A DNA stretch of 64,000 bases from Sorghum bicolor (Eukaryota > Streptophyta > Magnoliopsida > Poales > Poaceae), in the NCBI RefSeq assembly GCF_000003195.3, contig NC_012870.2:32640562-32704561 (forward strand). The letters are read 5' to 3'. A program made the position numbers and the translations under genes. Of the stretch, positions 44,865 to 56,188 are shown one piece after another. The notes below the pieces were generated by a model. That model worked only from the letters and a program-made list of their open reading frames with translations. It made no database searches and was not told the DNA's origin. The first letter of the stretch is position 1, and the number at the start of each line of letters is the position of its first letter.

Positions 44865-44880
44865 AGATCCCCCAAGCTTA
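44865..44880 (-). other. Polypurine tract of E
   Basis: Minus strand TAAGCTTGGGGGATCT ending at the LTR; nearly the same word as in D. Confidence 0.8.
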
Positions 44881-46256
44881 ACCTTTGCTCATCCCGAGCA
44901 AACAATCAAACTTAGCCTCGGTGGATCAGGTATTGTTACTATGTTCACATTTCAAGAGTACCATGTGTACAACAAAGTTCTTCTCTTTGCATGAAAAATT
45001 TAGCTATGTAAACTTACCCCTATTACCTTAGTCCCTTATGGGGCTTATGGCTTTTCCTTTGTCTTAGGTGGTTGAGAGACAGAACAGTTTGACTTGAGCA
45101 CTAACTTTCTCATTCTTAGCAAGTTTCATATCAGAGGTTTTGTGATATTTTCAAAAGAAAGCTTAAATGTTCCTCTTATGGTTCTCTCATGTCACTCAAA
45201 TGGTGTATGATTCCTCACCAAGGCATATGGTAAGAGTTGCCTTCTCTATTTCATCCTATTTCTAAAAGGCTTATGTGGAGTTCAAGGTAGGGATGAAAGG
45301 AGATAGCATACTTACTTTGCATGTATTGCGAAGTCAAAGCTCGGATCCTTGAAGAGAAGTGTCATACTCCCAGATCAAGATGTGCAAGTGTGATATATGG
45401 TGGACTAGGTTGCTCCTTTATTTGATAGACTCTCTATGTATTGAGACATGGCTAGCATTTTTTTTCTTCTTTTTTTTTAATATATATGAGCTTTCATGTG
45501 CTCAATTTTCTTTTTCTGTGGACTTGCACATGTCCATCTTTTTATTTCATTTTGCCTAGCCCTTTTGATGTCTCATTTACCAAATAATGCTTAGAGAGAT
45601 GTTCTAACATTTAGAGTATGGAGCAACCTATTTAGTGGATGCGAAATACATGTGGTTGCGTACTTCCAGTGTAGAAGCTGCATATATATATGTGGTGTGT
45701 ACGTGATCTTGATCTTAGGAGTATGAAAAGTCTCTTAACAAGGGTCAACAAGACTTGACGACACTCAACACAAAGCAAATAGCTTATGTGGAAAGGTTGC
45801 AATTATGTAAAGTAGATATGGCTGTGGTAGGAATTCATCACCATTGAGGAACAATTAAGGTTTTGATCATTTTAAGAATAAATCTCTGATAATTATGCAT
45901 GCTTAGAAAAATATTATAGTAGCTCTTGTCTTACTATCTCATGTCCCACAACAACTTAGACTTAGTTCTAGCACTTGCAACCCACAAAGTTTTTAGGTTC
46001 ATGACAGTTTAAGTGAGCTAAGTGATCCATACTTAGAGAAATACTAAGTTGTATACTAGGCACTAGAGAAACATTAACAAGCAACTAGTCATAATTTCCA
46101 TGAGGGATATAAACATACATGAAGCATATATGCTAAAGGGAAATGCTAATAAATATTTATTTTTTTTTAAGTAAGAATGATAAAATGTATGAAAATAAAT
46201 AGGATACAATACTTACCTTAGTGGGGGAGAGGATCTCCCCCAAGCTAGATCTTCGC
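44881..46256 (-). other. 3' non-coding region of E
   Basis: About 1.4 kb, AT-rich, no gene. It contains the block shared with D (about 45648-45684) and a T-rich run at 45459-45480. The phrase around 45712-45750 resembles 10970-11010 of A1. Confidence 0.6.
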
Positions 46257-47634
46257 TCACTGTGGTGGCGGGAAATTCTGGTACCATCCGGCCCAGCGTT
46301 GTGCGTCTTCCTCTCGCACACGTCGGATATGTTGGCCGTTTTGTAACGCCAGTTGCAATGTTGCTTCTTGCCCAATCTGCAATTCGCCCATGTCATTAAT
46401 GAGACTGTCCATACCTGTGGGCTGGTGACGCCTAGCCCTGCCCCTTGGGCGTGGAGTGCGTTGTGGAGGTAGACCCATGGAGTCTGAAGCATCCACTGAC
46501 ATCGCTTCATCGCCCTCTTCAACGTCATGGTGCGAGGATCCTCCTTGCTCCATCTGGGCGGCTTGCATCATCCTTCTTGTCACCCTGCGTGTCCCTGCAA
46601 CATCTGGACTTGCCACTCGGGCTAGTCTAATGGTAAGTGTGCGGACCCCATACAACCGGCGCCTCGCACATGGGAGAGGAATTTCGGTTGTATAGCCCGG
46701 ATAAATCATTTTAAGTTCACCATTTGGATCTCTTATGAGCATGTTAGCATTGATAAAGAAGTTCTCATCTACCACTCCTCTAACATAGCCAATGTCTTCA
46801 AAATAATGTGATTCAAGTAATCCAAAAGTATCGGCTATTCGAGTAATAAAGGATGTGAAATAGATGGGCTTCCCATACTCAATAGAGTTAAGCCAATAGT
46901 TCACTAGCAGTTTCACAGGGGAGACCTTGATTTTACTAACCATGGCATAGAGAATTTTAAGTTCATCATCAATTAAAGTATCAGTTCCCATGCCAGGATC
47001 TAGAGTGCACATGATCTAGAAGTGAAGAAAGCGCAAGGTTGGATTATGGATTTCAATGGGAGTAGGATTTGAACAATCATTAGAGCCAGAAATTGCTTTC
47101 CAGAATCTAAATTTATCGAACATTCTAGTGGCATGATCTAGATCAAGTTCACATTCCTGTTCACACCCTAAAGCAGTGTTTAGCAAAACTCCAATTTAAT
47201 TGATGTTCTTGCTCACACATGCGAAAAGATATTCCATTATTTGTGAGTTTTAGGGTGCATAGAAATTCCTTAGCAAGCAATTCTTTTCCAAATTCAGGCA
47301 CTTGCCAAAAACTACTCCAACCAATTGCTCTAAACACCTTATCGAATTCAACATCCATACCTGTGCGGGCCGAAAGGTCCGGATCGATGATGCTAGTGTG
47401 TAGGAAGAGACCCTCTCGGATGATGTAGTACCTTTGCAACTCTTCTTGGCTTAACATGAGGCCGCTCTCGGGCTCTCTCATCCTTGATGGAGGCTCGTAG
47501 GGTACCATCCCATGGTAACCTTCTTCTTCCTCCCTTCCATGAGCATGGTGAGAGCCTTGAGAAGAGCTCTCACCCTTTGCTTTCTTGAACTTGCCGAAGA
47601 TATGCTTCTTCATCCTCCTACACAAGTGAGGCAA
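46257..47634 (-). pseudogene. Athila ORF-1-like protein of E (3' ORF), broken
   Basis: Located after gag-protease, where pol has been lost, and before the PPT. The first piece (47634-47161, 157 codons) has a basic start and FWQVPEFGKELLAKEF with FRMCEQEHQLNW, which from memory resembles the ATHILA ORF-1 family (PF03078). A frameshift lies near 47165 and a TAG near 47016. The second piece (47012-46257) continues with YGKPIYFTSFITRI and ends in a low-complexity basic/acidic tail. The family's role is unproven; an envelope-like role is only a suggestion in the literature, and I see no clear membrane segment here. Confidence 0.6.
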
Positions 47635-47809
47635 ACCAAGCTCCTACTACTACTACTATGCAAGGGGAATCTTTTTGGGTTTTTGTTTTGATGACTATTT
47701 CTAAACTAAACTTGAGAAATGGCTTGTAACAAAGAGAGAAGAGAAAGGATTGTGAGCTCGAAATGGTTCTGGTGGTTTTGGGTGTGGAGTTGAGCTCACA
47801 ATGCTGTGG

Positions 47810-47817
47810 TATTTATA
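47810..47817 (-). promoter_or_regulatory. Internal TATA box upstream of the E 3' ORF
   Basis: Minus-strand TATAAATA in CCCTATAAATACC, 176 bp upstream of ATG 47634. Confidence 0.5.
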
Positions 47818-47851
47818 GGGGGAGAAGGGCAAGTAGTGGACCCACAATATA

Positions 47852-48474
47852 GGGGTCGGCCGACCCCCCCTAGAAGCACTTTGAATTTGAGTTTAGCTTT
47901 ATACAGGGAACCATTCTGCATGCTTTCAAGATTTTGCAGAGATGGTCCAAAATGGGGGTCGACCGACCCCCATCCTAGCCCCTCCTCCACTTTAAACATT
48001 GTGTCATTGATTGTCCAGAAAAGTAAAGGCTAGGTGTGGACCAAAAGTTTTCAAATTGTTTCTGAGATTCCCTGTTTTAGTGCTTTGTGAAAGGTAAAAG
48101 ATGAATGGCAAGAGTGGAGATATGTCTAAAGTGATTCCTATGGACCATGGGAGCACTCAAGCATGCCTAGGTGACCACTTTGCAGAATTTAAGCTAGTGG
48201 AGTGGTCCCAAAAGAATCAAAGATGAAAGGAGCATCTTATGACTAAAGTAAAGGATCAAGGGACCACTCTTTTTCAAACTTTAGCTAGTGTTACAAGCAT
48301 AGGACTCCTTTGTGATTCAAATGGTGGCCAGCAGGAGGCAAGTGGGGCCAATATGGGGGTCGGCCGACCCCCACATTGGAGCTCCCAGAGCATCCAAGTG
48401 CTGGGTTGGAACCTCTATGACTAGCAAGGTTGAAATGCGGTGAAGTGGGCCCCAAGGTGGGGTCGGGCGACCCC
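47852..48474 (-). promoter_or_regulatory. Four GC near-palindromes upstream of the E 3' ORF
   Basis: Copies at 47852-47867 (GGGGTCGGCCGACCCC), 47954-47971, 48355-48372 and 48459-48474 (GGGGTCGGGCGACCCC, the LTR form). All lie in the spacer between gag-protease and the 3' ORF and upstream of the internal TATA box in element sense. Confidence 0.5.
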
Positions 48475-48686
48475 CCTTTGGGAGCTCCAGCAGCTCAAAT
48501 TTTTATGACAAGTTATTCTCAAGATTTTATTTATTATGGCTAAACATTTTGTCGAAATAAGATATGCAAAATTCAAAGTAAGAATGCAATTGAAATGCAG
48601 AAAATAAATATGGGATAACTACTGATTTACCTTATCAGCAAGGGCTCCATGTTTTAGGTCCGTAGAGCAGGACCTCTCCATCTTGT

Positions 48687-50750
48687 TCATCCTTCGGGTG
48701 CATCAGATGGTCCCGGAGACGTGGACCTTGATTGCACCTCTTTCTCCCGCCATACTTGCTTGGTATTGATTTTTGGTTCAGCGGGTTCCTCTTCTTTCTT
48801 TTCGGCCCTTTTGGCCGACTTACCTCTCTTGTCCCTTCGGCGTCGGATGTGGCGAGGCTTAGTCGGAGGTTCTTTGTCCTTCACCTGCATGTTAGCTTTA
48901 TAACCATTGAATGGACATTTTACCTTCCATCCTGGGAATTGGAGGTGAATCTGGCCGGACCCCACATAGATGACTGCATTGACCGTGTTGAGGAATGGCC
49001 TTCCCAAGATGATCGAGACATCATTATTGGATCCCATATCTAGAATGATGAAGTCGGCAGGGACGTAGTCGTCTTGAACCTTTACCAGTATGTCCCTTGC
49101 CAACCCCTCATGGAACCTGATCGTCTGATCTGCCATCTGCAAACGAACAAATGTGGGGTGCAAAGGCCCCCCTAGCAAATTATCATAAGTTACCTTGGCC
49201 ATGATGTTGACACCCGATCCAAGGTCGCAGAAGGCGTTGTGGAAGATTTGCGGTCCGATCTCACAGGTGATGGTCGGCAGGCCTGGGTCGTCCTTCTTGG
49301 TGATGAAGGGCGAATCCAGAAGATAGCTCCAGTTGGATTGTACCGGAGGCTTACCGAACCTCGTAGTAACTAGTTTAACTCCTTCAATTGGGTCCTCAGG
49401 TTTCCCTGGGATCTTACCTTGCTCGAAGGATGGGACAGCTGCTGCTAATTGAGCTAATTGTGTTTCTAGCATTTTGTTAAAGCTCAACTGATTTTTCATA
49501 GCAGAGTTAAAGCTATCCAACTTTTCACTTAAGTTTTCAAGGATCTTATCATTAGCCATCATTTTCTTGTTAATGCTATCATTGATTTTAGATTGGCCTA
49601 AGACAAGATCTCTAAGAGAAGGTTGGTTACCAAAAGAATTATTGAAATTTTGATTGTAACCATTACCTTGATTACCTTGGTAGAAGGGGCGCGAGTTCCA
49701 TTGCTGTTGTTGGGGCCGGTACCCATTGTTGTTGTTGTTGATGAAGCTCACTTCCTCCTTTGTTTCGGGACAATTGTTTCCCGAATGATCATCTCCTCCG
49801 CACACTTCGCACCATGAATCAGATTCAATGGCCCGTGCAGTGGCGTAAGGTTGAATGGTCTCTTGCTTGGAACTTTCTTCCATCTTCTTCATTAAGAGGT
49901 CCATCTTAGAAGAGAGCATGTCCACCTCATTCAAGGCATGGACACCTCTTCTCTTGGGTTGGAGGCGTTCCTCATTCCATCCTTGGTTTATAACCATCTT
50001 TTCAATGAGGTCCTTGGCATCCTTGACATTGTGTTGCAAGAATGCTCCTCCAGCGGCAGCATCAAGGTGACTACGGGCCAAACCGGTCAGGCCATGGTAG
50101 AAACCTTGGATTAGGAGCCACTCCTCTATCCCATGATGAGGACAGGCGCGAATGTACTCCTGCAGACGTTCCCATGCTTCGGGAATCGTCTCATCCGCTT
50201 GCTGTTGGAAGCTGGAAATCTTTCCACGAAGGGCGCTGGTCTTGCCCATCGGAAAGAACTTCTTGAGAAATGCATTGGCGCACCTCTCCCACGTGGTCAC
50301 TTCACCCTTGTTGGCGTAGATCCATTGCTTCGCCTTCCCCAATAACGAGAATGGGAAGAGGCGAAGACGGATGGCGTCTGTGGCGACATTCTTGATGGTG
50401 AAGGTGCCGCACACCTCCAAGAAGTGTTGGAGATGGGCATTGGCATCCTCGTGTGGCTTTCCACAGAAGGGATTAGCTTGCACCATATTGATAAGCGCAG
50501 GCTTCAACTCAAAAGTCGCATCCCCCAAGTTAAGCTGCGGACCCGTGGCGACATTGTCAGCCGACGGCGCAGAGTACTCAGAGATGGTCTTCTGGGCCAT
50601 AGCTTCTTTGATAACCGGTGCAGATACTCCTTCCTCTAACGGATTCAGGTTCGAGATGAACCTTTGAGGTGGAACTTGACGACGTCTAGTTCTCCTCAAC
50701 AGTTGCTCAGGATCTTCAACGAAGTTTGACGGCAATTGGAAACCGCTCAT
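48687..50750 (-). CDS. gag-pro: gag-protease of element E
   Basis: 687 intact codons, ATG at 50750, 118 bp after the PBS. The gag domain spans about residues 85-215 (LRLFPFSLLGKAKQW, FLKKFFPMGKTSALR, ACPHHGIEEWLLIQGFYHGL). A CCHC-like knuckle, CEVCGGDDHSGNNC, is near 335. A Gln/Asn-rich stretch follows (about 355-395). Protease has D-L-G at about 507-509 (FCDLGSGVNIM) and SIILGRPFL near 577, as in Athila. A basic stretch, VWRE and an acidic tail end it. The frame stops here with no pol. As an intact gag, it could form particles and use RT and integrase in trans. Confidence 0.9.
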   Translation of the reverse strand: MSGFQLPSNFVEDPEQLLRRTRRRQVPPQRFISNLNPLEEGVSAPVIKEAMAQKTISEYSAPSADNVATGPQLNLGDATFELKPALINMVQANPFCGKPHEDANAHLQHFLEVCGTFTIKNVATDAIRLRLFPFSLLGKAKQWIYANKGEVTTWERCANAFLKKFFPMGKTSALRGKISSFQQQADETIPEAWERLQEYIRACPHHGIEEWLLIQGFYHGLTGLARSHLDAAAGGAFLQHNVKDAKDLIEKMVINQGWNEERLQPKRRGVHALNEVDMLSSKMDLLMKKMEESSKQETIQPYATARAIESDSWCEVCGGDDHSGNNCPETKEEVSFINNNNNGYRPQQQQWNSRPFYQGNQGNGYNQNFNNSFGNQPSLRDLVLGQSKINDSINKKMMANDKILENLSEKLDSFNSAMKNQLSFNKMLETQLAQLAAAVPSFEQGKIPGKPEDPIEGVKLVTTRFGKPPVQSNWSYLLDSPFITKKDDPGLPTITCEIGPQIFHNAFCDLGSGVNIMAKVTYDNLLGGPLHPTFVRLQMADQTIRFHEGLARDILVKVQDDYVPADFIILDMGSNNDVSIILGRPFLNTVNAVIYVGSGQIHLQFPGWKVKCPFNGYKANMQVKDKEPPTKPRHIRRRRDKRGKSAKRAEKKEEEPAEPKINTKQVWREKEVQSRSTSPGPSDAPEG

Positions 50751-50867
50751 ACACTGTCAGGCTTCACAATAAAGGAAGACAAGACAAGTGATGGGTTATC
50801 CCTATCACTACTTGATAACTAGCAAACTCTGGATTCTCTTTTTGTTAAAACTCTTAGACAGACGCTT
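50751..50867 (-). other. Leader of E
   Basis: Short untranslated segment between PBS and gag. No ORF. Confidence 0.6.
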
Positions 50868-50885
50868 TCCCCGGCAACGGCGCCA
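50868..50885 (-). other. Primer binding site of E (tRNA-Asp type)
   Basis: Minus strand TGGCGCCGTTGCCGGGGA, eight bases from the LTR; perfect match to the plant tRNA-Asp 3' end. Confidence 0.92.
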
Positions 50886-50893
50886 GAAATGCT

Positions 50894-52441
50894 TGTTGAC
50901 ACTTCTTAACGCAACCACCGGATATCGGCGACGGCGCCAGAAGTGCCCTGGTAGGGTAACTCTATTTACTATTGGATAATTCCGCAAGCGCACAGAATGT
51001 ACCGCTGTAGCACTTCACCAAGGAGTATTCCAAGGTATCGTAATTTATATTTTCCCAAGGGAAAGCGGCTAAGTGTGTTTAACAAAAAGGGGAATGAGAT
51101 TCCTTGAGTTATCTAGTATCAACTAGTGAATAAGGGTGGTAAATAACGAATAGGAAGGGTAGTGGTGAATCCAAGGTCCTATGCTAAAGGTAAATGGTAG
51201 AGTTAGCTAGGTGGGAGGACAACGAGTGAGTAAAGGACTCCTATGTATCTAACTTGACTTCTGTGACTTACTTTAATAGATAATTGTCTTAACTACGCTA
51301 GAGCCTTACTAACTGTGTGCGAGGGATAGCCGAGCTGGTACGACGCTTAGAAGGTTTTTCACCTAACCCCTTACCGAAAGCGACTATTGGGCTTATGGAC
51401 GCCTTACCTTTTAAGAACTAGCCTGTACGTGAGGAGAACCTAATGCCGCCCACGATCTGTCACCTACTAGGGAGTGCGCTCCTACTTTCCGTTCAAGCCA
51501 GCGGTAATCAAAGGTAATCTTAAGTATGAGCACCACGCTCACACTTAATCCTACAAGATAGGACGATGATGCACACACAGGAGTGGTTACAGGTCACTAA
51601 CTTCACTAAGACAACTATATTACTAAAGTAAATGCACAACAAGACTAAAAGACTTGCACTAAGTAAGAACTTAGTAAAGTAAAGTAAGAATAATATATTA
51701 ATAAAAGGAAAGTCTTACAAAAGTAGAAAGGTACAAGAGCTATACCAGACTCTCCAGAAGACGACTCCGGAGACCCCGAGCTTCGCTCGACTCGACTCTA
51801 ACTCCCACTCTAGACTAACTACTACTCTACTTGTATGCTTGGAACTTGTAATGCACTTGGCCTTGGAATTGCACACTTGAAATGAAGGATGGAGGCTGCC
51901 TTTTATAGAGGGAGATGGAGTAGGGGTTACTCCATCGCCACGTCATTGATCCGCGTGACATCTTCTCTCCACCCTTGGATCAAACCGACCTCACAACCGC
52001 CATTTGATCAACGGCAGGGGCAAATCAACATGTGGGACATGTGGGGAAGGTCGGTGGGAGGCCACCGACCCTGGAACCGCCTTTGATGTGGGGTCGGGCG
52101 ACCCCACTTCTGGGCCTCTGGGCCCACCAGCAGTGTCCACAGGGGTCCCTTATGTCGGTGGACTAGGTGGCACACCTGGGTCCCACCAAAGAGGGGTCGG
52201 GCGACCCCCTCCCTGTGGGCCCAGGGTGTCACCTGTTGTCCCCTCGATCTCCTCTTGATGATTCTGATGTTGGCTTTGTCAAATAATGTCTTGAATTTGT
52301 TGTTCCTGCATAAACAAGCTAAGAGTACAAGTGGAACTAGTTATGGATAAAATATGTTCATGTCATGTCGTTTCCCCTTGCAACCGAGGCATGTTGACAG
52401 TGTTTTGTATGTGGATTTCTATGGTATATCCACCGTCAACA
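50894..52441 (-). repeat. Right LTR of E (5' LTR in element sense)
   Basis: 1548 bp; same ends as the left LTR, 37 bp deleted near 51556 and 4 bp added near 52158. PBS-like word at 50927-50947, TATA box at 51900-51907. Confidence 0.93.
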
Positions 52442-52689
52442 ACATCACAACACAAGACACACACACACTCACATAGTAGAGCTACACACTTCATACCACG
52501 CTTGTATTCGCCCCTGTACAAGCACTTAGGTGCAAGATAATACAAACTCTCTCCCCCCCGCTGGACGTAGGGCCTTCTCTTGCCCGAACCAGGATAAATC
52601 TCTGTGTCTTCTTGCATCACCATCCGGAAAGGGGAGCACGCATACAAATTTACTCGTTGGTGTGACCCCCCGGGGGAAAAACACCGACA
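52442..52689 (+). repeat. 3' LTR of element C, second part
   Basis: It begins with the duplicated ACATC and ends CACCGACA; without the duplication it adds 243 bp to the 806 bp before E, giving 1049 bp, equal to the 5' LTR. Confidence 0.95.
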
Positions 52690-53747
52690 CTTGTTGACGG
52701 TCCTTTGCTCATATTTAACCATCAATTAATCATGGAAAAGGATCCAAATGCAACCAACACCTAGACTTAGGGTTTTATCTGACAGAATTCCACGAGTTTT
52801 GGTGTTTGTCTATTTCTACAGGGGGTTATCAGGAAATACGGAAGAAAGGCTCACATGTCATGTTTACATAGAGATATTAACGTGCTGCACAATTTTCTAT
52901 CATCTAGAAGACTCCAGAAGCCACGGGAACAAAGCAGAAGCCGAGAGGACTCAGGGACAGGGCGCCCGCCCTCCTCTCCTGGGTGCCCGCCCTCACATAG
53001 AGTCCAATCCGGACTCCCTTTCGGGATATTGCTCCACCGACCTAAAGGATCAAGGATAATCGTTCAATCAATGTCGGTTTGATCCAACGGCCCAGATTCA
53101 CTTGAAGGGACTATAAAACCAGACCCCCTGGCCCCTGGAGATCATACCTCTTCTACAGAATCAAACCTAGGGTTTCAATTCTTCATCCAAGTAGAGAGGA
53201 TCCCTCTAGTTCATCTAGTTCTAGTTCTAGTACCTCTAGTTCTAGTTCTAGTTAGTTCTAATTGTAATCTAGAAAATAGGGAGAGAGAAGAGAAGAGCGG
53301 AGGAGGAGGAGCCGGATCTGTCGGATCTTCCTCAACATTGTACTTTTGCAGCAACTGGTTCGTTCTTCATCGTTCTCCAAGTTCTTCAATTCATAATTCC
53401 TGAGTTCTTTAATTACTTTTATTTACATTCAAGTTATTTATTGGATTCCCGCTTGCATCAAGTGCTCTAGTCTTTATAACACTAGAGTAGTAATTAATAG
53501 ATTAGACGTGGTGTTTAGTCTTGCAATTACCTGGAATTGCACCCAATCCTGCGGATTGTTGTGGTAGCCCTAGGGTAGTGACAGCCCTAACGGTCGACGT
53601 ATTCCACCTCGTTCGGATCGGTGTTTGTAGGACCGTAGTCAGAGCTTCCTAGCCCCCTTCTCATCTCTTTCTGTGGTTAGTGTTCTGATGTCCCGAAATA
53701 AATAATCTTTGAAGTAATTCTTTATTCTCAGATCAATTAGAGAACTC
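52690..53747 (+). repeat. D 3' LTR, first copy, cut at 53747
   Basis: After the CTTGT duplication the LTR of D resumes (TGTTGACGG read from 52692). It has the GC motifs at 52960 and 52981, the TATA box at 53112 and CTAGTT repeats near 53210. It ends at AGAACTC (53741-53747), where the sequence jumps to the (CTG)n of element C. Confidence 0.9.
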
Positions 53748-56048
53748 CTGCTGCTGCTGCTCCTCCTGCTGATGCTGCAGCTGCTCCTCCGGCTGGGGTC
53801 GCTGCTGCTGCTGCTTCAGTGACGGCTGCGTCGCCTCGCGCTCCCGCTCCTCCTCCTCCACCATCTTCCTTTGCGCCTCGAGAGCTCGAAGGCCTGCAGG
53901 CCAGGGAGTCCGTCCCGCGACGTTGGGGGTCGATGCTTCTTCCTCCATAGGTCGAGCGCCCCCAGACGCTTCGTTGCCATCAGACGTATCGCTGATGGTG
54001 ATGGGTTCCCCCTCGACCCCCAATCGAGAGGGCTCGGGGGCTCCCTCTGACGCTCGCGTCTGGGGGGCCGCATCATGAGTCGGCGGCGGCGGAGTAGGCG
54101 CGGGACGAGATAAAGCCCTCTCGACGCCGGCTGGAGGTTGGGTGCTGGATGAGCCTACAAAACAAAGGGTAAGGGTCAGACGTTATGATAACCAACGCAA
54201 GAATATCGCGACGCCCGGGAATTAACTACGAACCTGGTTCCGTGGAGGCGGCACCCGTTCTGAGCCTCTTGGCCATAGACGGTTGGGCCTGCTCAAGAGT
54301 CCGCTTCAGCCTGAGAAAAGGTCGGCATATGAGGAAAGGTGGAAGAATGGGAAGACAAAAACCGCAACATCAAAAAAGGCTTACCCCACGGGGAGAACGG
54401 CTCGCCTTCCGCCACCCCGACCAGCGGGCCTCGAGCCACCCAGCGTCGGGGCTCCGGGCCCCTCGAGGGCACGAACCAGCTTAGGCACGTCGGTTCCCGC
54501 CTGGCGGACGCCTGGACCCGCGCTCTTACGGCCGGCATCTCCTCTCTCAGAGGCAGCGGCGCGACCACGGGTTAGCGGCCCCGACGCCTGGGACCTAGCC
54601 GGATCGCTCTCCCTGGGCACCGGGGGAGGGCGCGGTGCGTCTTGTCCCACCTTGGGCGCGGGAGGGGTGTCGGCCCGGGGACGACGAGATCCGCTCGGAC
54701 CCTCCTCTGGCGCCTCTGTCCGGGGGGCGTCGGCGTCGCCTCGAGGCGGGCCCTCGAGGATCCGATCGAGGCGCGACGCCATCCCCTCGGAGTCGTTGCT
54801 GTCCTCGTCGTCATCGTCGTCATCATTGGGGGATTCTTCCTTAGGCTCCCCCCTCTGCCTGGATTTGGCTCGACGCGCCTCTAATGCTTGGCGGTCGAGG
54901 TTCTTCTTCTTCTCCCCCTTCTTTGCGGAGTCCTTGGCAGACTTCAGCTTTTCGGCAGATTGGCGCCGTTTGTCGCGATCGACCTCGTCCTCCTTTACCG
55001 GAGGCCTCGAGGACCGGACATCAATCCGACCCTGCCAAAACTAAGGTAGACTTAGAAAAAAGAGAGGGGAGAAAGGAAACTTAGAGTTGGGGATGCGCGT
55101 AAGAAGAAAGCGTACCAGATCGATCGAGCCTGCGTCAGGTCTCATGGGGAAGCCGTTGACATGCTCCGGCTGAAAATCACCGGCAATTGCGGCCCTGACT
55201 CGGGCCGCGACTTCGTCGTCCACCGGAGGCTCGTTGGACATCCGACATGCCTCGAGGTCCCGAGATGAGACGCCAGGGCCCATCTCGTCCATCCTCAACG
55301 GTCGTGACATCAGAGGGAGAACTCTCCGATGATGGACGGCCGAGAGGACGAGGGCGGCGGTCAAACCTTCCTGGCGAAGCTTCCTCAGGGCGTCGAGGAG
55401 AGGGTCGAGCCGAGACTGATGAGCTTGGACGACGCCGTACGTCCAGTCCGCTGGACGCTCCAAGATCAGACGGCCCGAGTAGAAAGGCAGGAGGTTGTCG
55501 TCGTTCCGCAGGTAGAACCATTGGGAGTCCCAGCCGGCGTGGTTGGTCGACAACCCTACCGAGATGTACTCCCGCGGCCGGTCCGTCTTCCCCGTCTTCT
55601 GCACCAGATTGAGGCAACCCGCCCGCATGGGCTTCCTTACGCCCGTGGTTCCGGTGGAGGCGTGAAACAGCTCGCCCCTGTAGAGGTGGAGCCACAGCTC
55701 CCAGTGCGGCATCATCCCCAGGAAGCCCTCACACACGGCGGCGAAGACCGCCGCTACGGTGATGGCGTTCGGAGAGAAGTGCTGGAGCTCCACCCCATAA
55801 TGGAAGCAGAGGGCTCGCATGAAACGGCTTGGAGGCGCGCCCAGACCGTGGTGGTGAAACTTGGCGAACGACACCACGTAGCCCTCGGGCGGCTGAGGCG
55901 CCCTGTGACTCGCCGGCGGCGCGATCCACTCTGGCGACGACAGCGAGGTGCGGCGGCGCAGCAGTCCCTCCTTCTCAAGCTCTAACAGCCGGCGCTCCGT
56001 CATCGACGACGGGCGCCAGTCGTCGGCGGCGACGAGTCTTACAGGCAT
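53748..56048 (-). pseudogene. Truncated second copy of the antisense gene
   Basis: Exons 1-3 are complete (56048-55116, 55031-54385, 54310-54234) with the same splice sites. Exon 4 starts at 54154 and is cut at 53748 in the poly-Gln region, after which the frame runs a few codons into the antisense of D's LTR and stops at 53733. Exon 1 has five codons that copy 1 lacks. Promoter box at 56181-56188. It lacks the coiled-coil half. Confidence 0.85.
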
Positions 56049-56188
56049 CTCGGCTAAAGGGGCGGTGGGTTCGCTACAGCTCGAGGGGGCGTGTGCGCGT
56101 GAGATGGCGAGAAAGCAAAGGCAGCGAAGGAACAAGAGCGAGAAGGCGGAAGGGAGAGGAACGGCGGTGACGCGACGACGTATTTATA

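Larger units (their letters stand above)
47635..48686 (-). other. Spacer between gag-protease and the 3' ORF of E
   Basis: About 1 kb without coding sequence, in the position where RT, RNase H and integrase would lie in a complete element. It contains the internal TATA box and the four GC motifs; no RT or integrase motif was found in any frame. Confidence 0.65.
43284..52441 (-). mobile_element. Element E: young Athila-like element lacking RT and integrase
   Basis: LTRs 43284-44864 and 50894-52441, PPT and PBS placed for minus orientation, perfect ACATC target duplication (43279-43283 and 52442-52446). The internal part has gag-protease, then a spacer, then an Athila ORF-1-like pseudogene, then a 3' non-coding part; no RT, RNase H or integrase is present in any frame. 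It must have moved using proteins of a relative. LTRs differ by about six substitutions, a 37-bp and a 4-bp indel, so insertion was recent. Confidence 0.9.
29362..52689 (+). mobile_element. Element C: young Tat-lineage Ty3/gypsy element with antisense gene
   Basis: 5' LTR 29362-30410, PBS, gag-pro 30468-33620, pol to 36824, antisense gene 37371-41645, PPT, 3' LTR 42478-43283 plus 52447-52689 (split by E). Target duplication CTTGT is perfect. Both LTRs are 1049 bp, and I count about five differences, so the insertion is recent. A second plant-type RNase H in pol and an antisense ORF next to the 3' LTR are hallmarks of the Tat lineage (Grande, Retand and RIRE2 relatives). Confidence 0.92.

Noticed and set aside
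43284..52441. E as the same family as A
   Set aside because: PBS and PPT words are alike, but LTR sequence, GC motif and gag differ; only the lineage is shared.
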